Counted from the first letter of the stretch, positions 1-6,118 are shown. The stretch: DNA of 7,348 nucleotides from DATNNN01 sp035601815 (GCA_035601815.1 DATNNN010000164.1:1-7348); one strand, 5' to 3'. Notes: generated by a model from the sequence alone, not told the origin. A program made the numbers and translations.

Positions 1-1080
1 CTCGATTCGGACGACGCCGTGCGCATCCTCGAGGACCTGCCCAAGAAAGAGCAGGCGGAGATTCTCGAGGCGCTGCCGGCGCCGGAGCGCATCGCGCTGG
101 AGAAGAGCCTCGACTATCCCGAGAACTCCGTCGGCCGGCGCATGCAGACGGAGTTCGTGGCGGTCGCCGCCGATACCACCGTGGGCGACGCCATCGACCA
201 CCTGCGCGAGAATCGCGACCTGCCGGACAGCTTCTACGAAATCTACGTCGTTGACGCCGACCAGCGCCTGGTCGGCGCCGTGCCGCTCGACAGGCTGCTG
301 CGGGCGCAGCGCCCGGTCGAGATTGCCGACATCATGATGCGCGACCGCAGGGCGGTGCGCGTCACCGACGACCAGGAGGAGGCGGCGCGGCAGTTCGAAC
401 GCTATGACCTCGTCGCGGCGCCGGTGGTGGACGAAAACGGGCGCCTGATCGGCGTGCTCACGGTCGACGACGTGGTCGACGTGATCGAGCGCGAGGCGGA
501 AGCCGACATCAAGGCGCTCGGCGGCGTGCAGGCGAGCGAGCAGCTCTCCGACCCGGTCTGGAAGATCGCGCGCGGCCGCTTCAATTGGCTGCTGGTCAAC
601 CTCGCCACCGCGTTCCTCGCCTCGTCTGTGCTCGGGCTGTTCCAAGCCGAGCTGCAACAGATGGTGGCGCTCGCGGTGCTGGCGCCGATCGTGGCGAGCC
701 AGGGCGGCAACGCCACGACGCAGACCATGACCATCGTGGTGCGGGCGCTCGCCACGCGCGAGCTTGGCCAGGCCAACGCCCGGCGCCTCATCGGCCGCGA
801 GCTGATGGTCGGCCTCGTCAACGGCGTTGCCTTCGCCGTCATCACCGGAGTGGCGGCGGCGGCCTGGTTCAGGACGCCCGGGCTCGGTGTGGTCATCGGC
901 CTCGCCATGCTGTGCAACCTTGCGGCGGCGGCGCTCGGCGGCGTACTGGTGCCGCTCACGCTCTCCCGCCTCAAGTTCGATCCCGCCATCGCCTCCGGCG
1001 TGTTCATCACCACGGTGACCGACGTGGTCGGCTTCTTCGCGTTCCTGGCGATCGCCACCTGGTGGTTCGGTTTCGCCTAA
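1..1080 (+). CDS. mgtE: Magnesium transporter MgtE, 5' end cut by window edge
   Basis: This is the 3' part (359 residues) of an MgtE Mg2+ channel, which passes Mg2+ across the inner membrane and closes when cytosolic Mg2+ is high. The reading frame is open from base 1, so the GTG at 19 is an internal Val codon and not the start. Roughly the first 100 residues of a normal 450-470 aa protein lie upstream. In order: the end of the helical N domain (about residues 1-45, with DDAVRILEDLP), two CBS domains (about 48-105 and 112-165; the second shows AAPVVDENGRLIGVLTVDD), a connecting plug helix (about 165-185) and a five-helix pore domain. The pore domain carries the family signature ASQGGNATTQT, and Asp341 in TTVTDVVGF corresponds to the pore Asp of the last helix (Asp432 in Thermus MgtE). 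It converges with the tetR gene and appears unrelated to the operon beyond it. Confidence 0.95.
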   Translation, partial: LDSDDAVRILEDLPKKEQAEILEALPAPERIALEKSLDYPENSVGRRMQTEFVAVAADTTVGDAIDHLRENRDLPDSFYEIYVVDADQRLVGAVPLDRLLRAQRPVEIADIMMRDRRAVRVTDDQEEAARQFERYDLVAAPVVDENGRLIGVLTVDDVVDVIEREAEADIKALGGVQASEQLSDPVWKIARGRFNWLLVNLATAFLASSVLGLFQAELQQMVALAVLAPIVASQGGNATTQTMTIVVRALATRELGQANARRLIGRELMVGLVNGVAFAVITGVAAAAWFRTPGLGVVIGLAMLCNLAAAALGGVLVPLTLSRLKFDPAIASGVFITTVTDVVGFFAFLAIATWWFGFA

Positions 1081-1114
1081 AGTCCGCCGCGTCATTTCTT
1101 CATCGTTGCTTTAC

Positions 1115-1136
1115 GGCGGCGGAGATCACCGCTGCC
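1115..1136 (+). terminator. GC-rich hairpin between convergent mgtE and tetR, possible terminator
   Basis: An 8-bp stem (GGCGGCGG pairing with CCGCTGCC, one G-U pair) closes a 6-nt loop, 35 nt after the mgtE stop. Only two T residues follow the stem on the plus strand, so it is not a classical U-tract terminator. It could work as a weak bidirectional or Rho-assisted stop between the convergent genes. A competing fold pairs 1083-1090 with 1116-1123 across a 25-nt loop. The rest of the 97-bp spacer shows no gene. Confidence 0.35.
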
Positions 1137-1177
1137 TTCGAAGCGCGCTACTACGGAACCGCGCAGGCCGTCTCCGC

Positions 1178-1765
1178 CTAGGCTCGGCGCAGGAATAGAT
1201 CGGCCGCGGCCGTGCGCAGCGCCACGTCGCTCCGCCGCGCGATGAGGCTTTGCCCGAACACGAAGGCATAAAACAGGAAGGCGCATGCCTCGGCGTCCGC
1301 CGCCTTGTGGCCAAGGCCGCCGAACAGCGCTGCGACGCGGGCGAGGCGCTCGCCGTCCACCGCGTTCACGGCCGCCGCGGCGCGGGCGTCGCCGCGGGCC
1401 AGCCCACGGATGGCGAGCTCGATGGCGAGACCGCGGGTGTTGGGGCCGCGGGCGTAGAGTTCGATCAGGCGATACAACGTGGCGCGGGGGTCGGCGCCAT
1501 TGTCGGTCTCAGCGCGGATCGCGGCCACGCGGCCCTTGGCCCAGCGGTCGAACAGCGCGGCCAATAGCGCATCGCGGTCGGCGAAGTGCCAATAGAAGCT
1601 GCCCTTGGTGACGCCGAGTGCGGCGGCGAGCGGCTCGACCCGCACCGCCTCAATGCCGTCGCGGGCGAGCGCCTCGAAGCCCGCCTCGACAAAGGCCGTG
1701 GCGTCGAGCCGGTCGCGGCGGGCGGGCGGCCGCCCGGCTTTGCGTTTTTCTGCTGTGGCCGCCAC
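1178..1765 (-). CDS. TetR/AcrR-family transcriptional regulator
   Basis: A 195-residue DNA-binding repressor of ordinary TetR length. The N-terminal helix-turn-helix spans about residues 16-62 and includes the highly typical recognition region ALGVTKGSFYWHF (49-61), followed by the usual DRDALLAALFDRW linker helix. The all-helical C-terminal half (about 80-195) is the ligand and dimer domain and does not reveal the ligand. The chosen start is a GTG at 1765-1763, preceded by GGAG six bases away. A longer frame reaches back to an ATG at 1873, but that would run through the divergent promoter and into the next gene. The short basic tail AEKRKAGRPPARRDR before the HTH is normal for the family. 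It is divergent from the thioesterase/dehydrogenase operon with a 71-bp gap holding a perfect palindrome, so it probably represses that operon and itself. The ligand may be an acyl-CoA, but that is only inferred from the neighbours. Confidence 0.93.
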   Translation of the reverse strand: MAATAEKRKAGRPPARRDRLDATAFVEAGFEALARDGIEAVRVEPLAAALGVTKGSFYWHFADRDALLAALFDRWAKGRVAAIRAETDNGADPRATLYRLIELYARGPNTRGLAIELAIRGLARGDARAAAAVNAVDGERLARVAALFGGLGHKAADAEACAFLFYAFVFGQSLIARRSDVALRTAAADLFLRRA

Positions 1766-1771
1766 GTGAAT

Positions 1772-1775
1772 CTCC
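1772..1775 (-). promoter_or_regulatory. Ribosome binding site deciding the tetR GTG start
   Basis: On the minus strand GGAG lies six bases upstream of the GTG at 1765-1763. This supports the short form of the regulator over the 36-residue-longer reading frame that starts inside the opposing gene. Confidence 0.6.
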
Positions 1776-1776
1776 G

Positions 1777-1805
1777 TTGACGCCGGAACCCCGTTACCAT
1801 ACGCT
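1777..1805 (+). promoter_or_regulatory. Putative sigma70-type promoter of the six-gene operon
   Basis: TTGACG (1777-1782, five of six matches to the -35 consensus) is followed by a 17-bp spacer and TACGCT (1800-1805, three of six matches to TATAAT). Transcription would begin near 1812 and give a leader of about 25 nt before the first ATG at 1837. The -10 element overlaps the left arm of the palindrome at 1797-1814, so a bound repressor would block this promoter. The -35 match and spacing are good; the -10 is weak. Confidence 0.5.
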
Positions 1806-1825
1806 ACCGTATGGAAAGGCGCCAG
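1796..1825 (-). promoter_or_regulatory. Possible divergent promoter for tetR
   Basis: On the minus strand CTGGCG (1825-1820) and TATGGT (1801-1796) are separated by 18 bp. The -10 has four of six consensus matches and the -35 only three. It overlaps the same palindrome as the forward promoter, which would make the regulator autorepressing. This is a weak prediction. Confidence 0.25.
1797..1814. promoter_or_regulatory. Perfect inverted repeat, probable TetR operator
   Basis: CCATACG (1797-1803) and CGTATGG (1808-1814) are perfect 7-bp inverted arms around a CTAC spacer. After one mismatched pair the symmetry continues for two more bases on each side (TT at 1794-1795, AA at 1816-1817). Size, symmetry and position, in the gap between a tetR gene and a divergent operon and on top of the predicted -10, match how TetR-family operators are normally placed. 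Assignment to this particular regulator is inferred from adjacency. Confidence 0.7.
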
Positions 1826-1836
1826 AGAAAATCGCG

Positions 1837-2301
1837 ATGGCGGATAACAACCGGCAGCCGACGGATCCCGCATGGGAGAGCAAAGTGCGCGCGAGCTTCG
1901 CGCGGCAGACCTTCATGCGCTTCATCGGCGCGCGCATAGCGGCGCTGGCACCGGGGCGCTGCGCGGTGGAGGTGCCGTTCCGCTCCGACCTTTGCCAGGA
2001 GGACGGCTTCATTCACGGCGGCATCGTCACCGCCATCGCCGCGAACGCGGCGGGCTATGCCGCGTTCTCGCTCATGCCGGCGAGCTCCTCGGTCCTCGGC
2101 ATCGAATACAAGGTCAACCTCGACGAGCCCACGCCGGGCGAGCGCTTCGTTGCCACCGGCACGGTGGTGAAGGCGGGGCGCACGCTTTCCGTGGTCGAAA
2201 GCGAGGTGCGCGCCGAAGCGGACGGGAAATCGAGCGCCGTGGCGCACATGCTCGCCACCATGATGTGCAGCGCCAAGACGGAGGCCGGCCATGGCGCCTG
2301 A
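1837..2301 (+). CDS. PaaI-family hotdog thioesterase paralog 1, catalytic Asp missing
   Basis: A 154-residue single hotdog-fold protein of the PaaI / 4HBT acyl-CoA thioesterase family, whose members hydrolyse acyl-CoA to free acid and CoA in the cytosol, usually as tetramers. The family landmark HGG is present at 60-62, followed by the hydrophobic central helix. Where family members have ADTA with the catalytic Asp, this protein reads AANA: Ala69 and Asn70 replace Asp and Thr. Its acyl-CoA-handling framework is otherwise intact (AGRTLSVVESEV at 115-126, MLATMMC at 138-144). The ATG at 1837 was chosen because it begins just before the conserved part and lies downstream of the operator; its Shine-Dalgarno (AGAGAAA) is weak. 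The gene overlaps the next one by 11 nt and is about 60% identical to it by hand alignment. It may have altered catalysis, bind acyl-CoA without hydrolysing it, or form mixed oligomers with its neighbour. Confidence 0.88.
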   Translation: MADNNRQPTDPAWESKVRASFARQTFMRFIGARIAALAPGRCAVEVPFRSDLCQEDGFIHGGIVTAIAANAAGYAAFSLMPASSSVLGIEYKVNLDEPTPGERFVATGTVVKAGRTLSVVESEVRAEADGKSSAVAHMLATMMCSAKTEAGHGA

Positions 2302-2749
2302 GCTGAAGCCGCGCGACCCGGCGTGGGAGGCCTGCGTGCGCGACGGCTTCGCCCGCCAGAGCTTCATGGCTGCGATCGGCGCCAAGATCGCGGCACTGTC
2401 GCCGGGGATGTGCGAGCTCGAGCTGCCGTTCCGCGCCGACCTCTGCCAGCAGCACGCCTACGTGCACGGGGGCGTGATCGCCGCCATCGCCGACACCGCC
2501 GCCGGCTTCGCCGCGGCCACGCTGATGCCTGCCGGGGCCGGGGTGCTGACAGTGGAGTTCAAGATCAATTTGATCGCGCCGGCGGAAGGCGAGCGCTTCC
2601 GCGCCCGCGGCGAGACCGTGCGCGCCGGGCGCACGCTGACGGTGGTGGAATCGGAGGTCAGCGCCGAGAAGGGCGGGGTGTGGCGACCGGTGGCGCGCAT
2701 GCTCGCCACCATGATGTGCCTCGAAGGCAAGCGGGAGGTGCGCCCATGA
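2291..2749 (+). CDS. PaaI-family hotdog thioesterase paralog 2, catalytic site intact
   Basis: A 152-residue PaaI-like acyl-CoA thioesterase, of normal length for a single hotdog domain. It carries HGG at 59-61 and IADTAAGF at 66-73, with Asp68 matching the catalytic Asp of PaaI enzymes (Asp61 in E. coli PaaI). The conserved tail resembles paralog 1 (AGRTLTVVESEV at 112-123, MLATMMC at 137-143). The start at 2291 is backed by GGAGG at 2280-2284, six bases upstream, and overlaps the end of paralog 1 by 11 nt. Its TGA overlaps the ATG of the acyl-CoA dehydrogenase (ATGA), so the three are probably translationally coupled. The two paralogs align without gaps over about 135 residues and share a 22-bp identical stretch near their 3' ends (2247-2268 and 2698-2719), consistent with tandem duplication. 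Substrate is unknown; the neighbour suggests a short branched or enoyl-type acyl-CoA, as inference only. Confidence 0.9.
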   Translation: MAPELKPRDPAWEACVRDGFARQSFMAAIGAKIAALSPGMCELELPFRADLCQQHAYVHGGVIAAIADTAAGFAAATLMPAGAGVLTVEFKINLIAPAEGERFRARGETVRAGRTLTVVESEVSAEKGGVWRPVARMLATMMCLEGKREVRP

Positions 2750-3933
2750 GCCGGTCCGACATGATCCCCAACTGGACGCACGGGCTCGACTTCCACCTCG
2801 GCGAGACCGCCGACATGCTGCGCGACACGGTGGCGAGCTTCGCCGGCCACGAGATCGCGCCGCGCGCCGACGAGATCGACCGCAGCAACGCCTTCCCGCG
2901 CGACCTGTGGCCGAAGCTCGGCGAGCTCGGACTCCTCGGCATCACGGTGGAGGAGGAATTCGGCGGCACCGGCCTCGGCTATCTCGAGCATTGCGTCGCC
3001 ATGGAGGAGGTGAGCCGGGCTTCCGCCGCGGTGGGCCTATCCTATGGCGCCCACTCGAACCTCTGCGTCAACCAGCTCCGCCGCAACGGCTCGGAGCCGC
3101 AGAAGCGGAAATATCTGCCCAAGCTCATCTCCGGCGAGCACGTGGGCGCGCTCGCCATGTCGGAGCCCGGCGCCGGCTCCGACGTGGTGTCTATGCGCAC
3201 GACGGCCGAGCAGCGGGAAGACCGCTTCGTGCTCAACGGCTCGAAGATGTGGATCACCAACGGCACCATCGCCGACACCCTCATCGTCTACGCCAAGACC
3301 GACCCGGCGGCGGGCCCGCGCGGCATCTCGGCCTTCATCATCGAGAAGGGCTTTAAGGGTTTCGCGCCGGCGCCGAAGCTCGACAAGCTCGGCATGCGCG
3401 GCTCCGACACCTGCGAGCTGGTGTTCACCGATTGCGAGGTACCGGAGGAGAACCTCATCGGCAAGCTCAACGAGGGCGTCCGGGTGCTGATGTCCGGGCT
3501 CGACTACGAGCGGGTGGTGCTGTCGGCGGGCTCGCTCGGCATTATGCACGCGTGCATGGATCTGGCGCTGCCCTATGTGCACGAGAGGAAGCAGTTCAAC
3601 CAGCCGATCGGCTCGTTCCAGATCATGCAGGCCAAGCTCGCGGACATGTACGTGAACATGACGGCCGCGAAAGCGTACGTGTACGCGGTGGCGCAGGCCT
3701 GCGACCGCGGCCAGTGCACGCGGGAGGATTCGGCCGGCGCGATCCTGTTCGCCTCGGAGAAGGCGACGCAGATGGCGCTCGAGACCATCCAGTGCCTGGG
3801 CGGCAACGGCTATACCAACGACTATCCGGCCGGGCGGCTGCTCAGGGACGCGAAGCTCTACGAAATCGGCGCGGGAACGAGCGAGGTGCGGCGCATGTTG
3901 ATCGGGCGGGAATTATTTGAGAAGACCAGATAA
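2746..3933 (+). CDS. Acyl-CoA dehydrogenase, isovaleryl-CoA dehydrogenase type
   Basis: A 395-residue FAD enzyme that introduces the alpha-beta double bond into an acyl-CoA; isovaleryl-CoA dehydrogenase makes 3-methylcrotonyl-CoA in leucine breakdown and passes electrons to ETF. It is full length, with an N-terminal helical domain (about 15-130), a middle beta domain containing the family signature AMSEPGAGSD (137-146), and a C-terminal helical domain. The catalytic Glu appears to be Glu255 in GLDYERVVLS, the place used by isovaleryl-CoA and long-chain dehydrogenases. The alternative site used by medium- and short-chain enzymes is non-acidic here (YEIGAGTSE, 372-380). QCLGGNGYTNDYPAGR at 349-364 is the second family signature. 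The ATG at 2746 overlaps the preceding stop and has GGGAGG at 2733-2738. The same frame stays open further upstream (from 2323) only inside the thioesterase gene. No carboxylase, hydratase or lyase of the leucine pathway is in view, so the physiological substrate is not certain; liuA/ivd orthology is likely but unproven. Confidence 0.93.
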   Translation: MSRSDMIPNWTHGLDFHLGETADMLRDTVASFAGHEIAPRADEIDRSNAFPRDLWPKLGELGLLGITVEEEFGGTGLGYLEHCVAMEEVSRASAAVGLSYGAHSNLCVNQLRRNGSEPQKRKYLPKLISGEHVGALAMSEPGAGSDVVSMRTTAEQREDRFVLNGSKMWITNGTIADTLIVYAKTDPAAGPRGISAFIIEKGFKGFAPAPKLDKLGMRGSDTCELVFTDCEVPEENLIGKLNEGVRVLMSGLDYERVVLSAGSLGIMHACMDLALPYVHERKQFNQPIGSFQIMQAKLADMYVNMTAAKAYVYAVAQACDRGQCTREDSAGAILFASEKATQMALETIQCLGGNGYTNDYPAGRLLRDAKLYEIGAGTSEVRRMLIGRELFEKTR

Positions 3934-3942
3934 TATCCGTCC

Positions 3943-4542
3943 ATGTCCCGTCTCAATCGCGGCCAATCCGACGATGCGATGAAAAATGAAGCCCGCCGCC
4001 ACGGCGAAGGCGCGGTGTTCCTCGTCCTGTTCTGTCTGACCATACCCGCCGCCAACTGGATGATCGGCAACGTCGGCAGCGTGTGCATGCCGCAGGGGCC
4101 GTGCGTCATTCCGGTGGCGCCGGGGCTCGCCGCGCCCTCGGGCGTGCTGATGATCGGGGCGGCGCTGGTGCTGCGCGACTTGGTACAGCGGCGCTTGGGG
4201 GCCGTGGCCGGGATCATTGCGATCCTGATCGGTGCGGCGATCTCGGCCTTTCTCGCTCCCCCAGCGCTCGTCATCGCGTCGGCGACCGCGTTTCTCATCT
4301 CCGAATTCGCCGACTTCGCGATCTACACGCCGCTCGCGCGCCGCCGTTTCGTCATGGCGGTGCTGGCATCGAGCACGGTCGGCCTCGTCGTCGACTCCCT
4401 CGTCTTCTTGTGGCTCGCCTTCGGCTCGCTCGAGTTTCTGCTCGGCCAGATCGTGGGCAAGGGATGGATGATCGTGCTGTCGATCCCGCTGATCCAGTGG
4501 CTCCGCCGCCGCGACGCGCGGCTTGGCCTCGCGCTGGCATAG
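3943..4542 (+). CDS. VUT-family membrane transporter (YhhQ-like, queuosine precursor type)
   Basis: A 199-residue inner-membrane protein resembling the VUT family, which includes E. coli YhhQ, an importer of the queuosine precursors preQ0 and preQ1. Hydrophobic segments lie at about 23-42, 64-78, 86-104, 108-124, 135-160 and 165-184, giving about six helices. Family-like features are LRDLVQRRLG (77-86), SEFADFAIYTPL (120-131), SSTVGLVVDSLVFLW (143-157) and GQIVGKGWM (168-176), the acidic residues in or beside helices being typical. The ATG at 3943 lies 9 nt after the dehydrogenase stop and has no clear Shine-Dalgarno; an in-frame ATG at 3979 would also keep all helices. Translation probably depends on coupling. 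Neither a preQ1 riboswitch nor any queuosine gene is present, so the substrate in this setting is uncertain and could be another small molecule. Confidence 0.8.
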   Translation: MSRLNRGQSDDAMKNEARRHGEGAVFLVLFCLTIPAANWMIGNVGSVCMPQGPCVIPVAPGLAAPSGVLMIGAALVLRDLVQRRLGAVAGIIAILIGAAISAFLAPPALVIASATAFLISEFADFAIYTPLARRRFVMAVLASSTVGLVVDSLVFLWLAFGSLEFLLGQIVGKGWMIVLSIPLIQWLRRRDARLGLALA

Positions 4543-4551
4543 GGAGCCGTC

Positions 4552-5250
4552 ATGGACCATGCGCTGCGCGACCAGCTGCGCGCGATCTCGACCGCGACGC
4601 TGACCACCGTTCTTCTCAAGAAAGGCATCCGCCAGAGCTTCCTGCGCGGGCCGAAGCCGCTCGGCGAGGGCCATCGCATCGTGGGCGAGGCGTTTACGCT
4701 CCGCTTTGTGCCGGCGCGGGAAGATCTCGCGACGCCGGAGAGCTGGGCATCGCCGAAATCGACCCGCGGCGCGATCGAAGCCATGCCCGAAGGCTGCGTC
4801 GCCGTGGCCGACGCCATGGGCATCACCACCGCCGGCATCTTCGGCGACATTCTCGCTTTGCGCATGCAGGTGAGGAAGGTGGCGGGCCTCGTCACCGACG
4901 GCGCCGTGCGCGACGGCGACGGCGTGAAGGCGACGAAGCTCCCCGTATGGTGCGCGGCGGTGGCCGCGCCCCCATCGGTCGCCGGCCTCACCTTCGTCGG
5001 CTGGCAGGAGCCCATCGGCTGCGGCGGGGTCGCGGTATTTCCCGGCGACGTGATCGTGGCCGACGGAGACGGCGCCGTATGCATTCCTCAGGCGCTCGCG
5101 GCCGAAGTGGCGAAGCTCGCCGCCGATCAGGAAGCGTTCGAGGCCTGGGCGGCGGAGGAGGTGAGCAAGGGTGTCCCGCTGCCCGGCCTCTATCCGCCAA
5201 ACGAGGCGACCAAGGCGCGCTACGAAATGGACCGCGCCAAGAAGCGCTGA
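4552..5250 (+). CDS. RraA-like family protein with class II pyruvate aldolase motif
   Basis: A 232-residue cytosolic protein of the RraA-like fold, a family often labelled ribonuclease activity regulator but including 4-hydroxy-4-methyl-2-oxoglutarate / 4-carboxy-4-hydroxy-2-oxoadipate aldolases and oxaloacetate decarboxylases. The metal and pyruvate-binding motif D-X20-R-D is present exactly: Asp99 in GIFGDI, then Arg120-Asp121 in TDGAVRDGDG. This favours a divalent-metal-dependent aldolase or decarboxylase over an RNase E inhibitor. Other family marks are CVAVADAMG (82-90), GGVAVFPGDVIVADGDGAV (158-176) and a helical C-terminal tail about 60 residues long, longer than in the roughly 160-aa E. 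coli RraA. The start has AGGGAG at 4541-4546, five bases upstream, immediately after the transporter's stop at 4542. It is followed after 6 nt by an aldo/keto reductase, which could reduce a keto acid or aldehyde product (inference). Confidence 0.87.
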   Translation: MDHALRDQLRAISTATLTTVLLKKGIRQSFLRGPKPLGEGHRIVGEAFTLRFVPAREDLATPESWASPKSTRGAIEAMPEGCVAVADAMGITTAGIFGDILALRMQVRKVAGLVTDGAVRDGDGVKATKLPVWCAAVAAPPSVAGLTFVGWQEPIGCGGVAVFPGDVIVADGDGAVCIPQALAAEVAKLAADQEAFEAWAAEEVSKGVPLPGLYPPNEATKARYEMDRAKKR

Positions 5251-5256
5251 GGCCAT

Positions 5257-6075
5257 ATGGAAACCGTGGAAGCGAACGGCGCGCGCATTCCCCTGATCGG
5301 GCTCGGCACCTGGGACCTGCGCGGGCGCACCTGCGTCGAGATGGTGAGCGAGGCGCTGAAGCTCGGCTACCGGCAAATCGACACCGCCGCCGCCTACGAC
5401 AACGAGAGCGAGGTAGGCGAGGGGCTGCGCGCTTCCGGCATCAAGCGCGCCGACGTGCACATAACCACAAAAGTCTGGCACGATAGCCTGCGCGCCGCCG
5501 ATCTTGAGCGCTCAGTGGAGGAAAGCCTGAAGCGCCTCGGCCTCGATCAGGTCGATCTTCTGCTTATCCATTGGCCGAACGCGTCGGTGCCGCTGAAGGA
5601 GACCATCGGCGCCCTCAACAAGGTCAAGCGCCGGGGCCTGACGCGCCACATCGGCGTCTCCAATTTCACGGTCGAGCTCATCGAGGAGGCGGTGAAACTC
5701 TCGGCGGAGCCGCTGGTGACCGACCAGATCGAGCTCCACGTCTATCTCGGTCAATCCAAGGTCATCGCCGCCTGCCGCCGGCACGGGCTCGCCATCACTG
5801 CCTACAGCCCGATCGCGCGCGGCCGCGGCGAGGGCGACAAAATCCTCACGAAGATCGGCGCCGCCCACGGCAAGACCTGGGCGCAGGTATGCCTGCGCTG
5901 GCTCGTGCAGCAGAAGATCATCGCTATCCCGCGCACGTCGAAGCGCGAGCGCCTCAAGGAGAACCTGAAGGTATTCGACTTCGCGCTAAGCCCACAGGAA
6001 ATGGCGGCGATCTCGGCGCTCGGCAACAAGGGCGGCCGCATCGTCAACATGGCATGGGCGCCGCGGTGGGATTGA
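5257..6075 (+). CDS. Aldo/keto reductase, DkgB-like
   Basis: A 272-residue NAD(P)H-dependent TIM-barrel reductase of aldehydes or ketones, close in length to E. coli DkgB (267 aa, a 2,5-diketogluconate and methylglyoxal reductase). The full catalytic tetrad is visible: Asp42 and Tyr47 in YRQIDTAAAYDNE, Lys72 in TTKVW and His105 in LLIHWPN. Cofactor and barrel motifs follow: HIGVSNF (131-137), Gln157 in TDQIELHVYLGQ, AYSPIARG (182-189) and IPRTSKRERLKENL (224-237). The family usually has HPYL where this protein reads HVYL (161-164), a minor deviation. The start at 5257 is preceded by GAGG at 5249-5252, overlapping the upstream stop. It is the last gene of the packed operon; a 92-bp gap follows. 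The substrate cannot be read from sequence; a keto acid or reactive aldehyde made by the neighbouring enzymes is an inference. Confidence 0.92.
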   Translation: METVEANGARIPLIGLGTWDLRGRTCVEMVSEALKLGYRQIDTAAAYDNESEVGEGLRASGIKRADVHITTKVWHDSLRAADLERSVEESLKRLGLDQVDLLLIHWPNASVPLKETIGALNKVKRRGLTRHIGVSNFTVELIEEAVKLSAEPLVTDQIELHVYLGQSKVIAACRRHGLAITAYSPIARGRGEGDKILTKIGAAHGKTWAQVCLRWLVQQKIIAIPRTSKRERLKENLKVFDFALSPQEMAAISALGNKGGRIVNMAWAPRWD

Positions 6076-6118
6076 CGCCTCGCCTTTGGCGCAATCGGCG
6101 GGCAATAGGCGCTCACCT

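Noticed and set aside
1811..1813. ATG inside the palindrome as a start for the first thioesterase
   Set aside because: It is in a different frame from the thioesterase and lies about at the predicted transcription start.
1766..1873. A 36-residue N-terminal extension of the TetR regulator from an ATG at 1873
   Set aside because: It would read through the palindrome and into the first thioesterase gene. The GTG at 1765 has a better ribosome binding site and gives the normal family length.
2323..2745. Upstream extension of the acyl-CoA dehydrogenase frame
   Set aside because: The translated part is Arg-rich shadow sequence inside the second thioesterase gene; the ATG at 2746 has a good Shine-Dalgarno and starts right before the conserved domain.
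4944..4950. A CGTATGG half-site matching the operator arm inside the RraA-like gene
   Set aside because: The inverted partner is absent and a single 7-bp match inside coding sequence is expected by chance.
5253..5260. CCATATGG palindrome covering the start codon of the aldo/keto reductase
   Set aside because: It is only 8 bp, explained by the stop-to-start junction sequence, and there is no promoter there to regulate.
3913..5481. A 522-residue open frame on the minus strand
   Set aside because: It lies antisense to the dehydrogenase end, the transporter, the RraA-like gene and part of the reductase, all of which have clear family motifs. Its His/Arg/Asp-rich low-complexity composition is typical of a GC-rich shadow frame.
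4083..5486. A 467-residue plus-strand open frame rich in Arg and Gly
   Set aside because: It overlaps three well-supported genes in another frame and has the Arg-rich composition of an out-of-frame reading of GC-rich codons.
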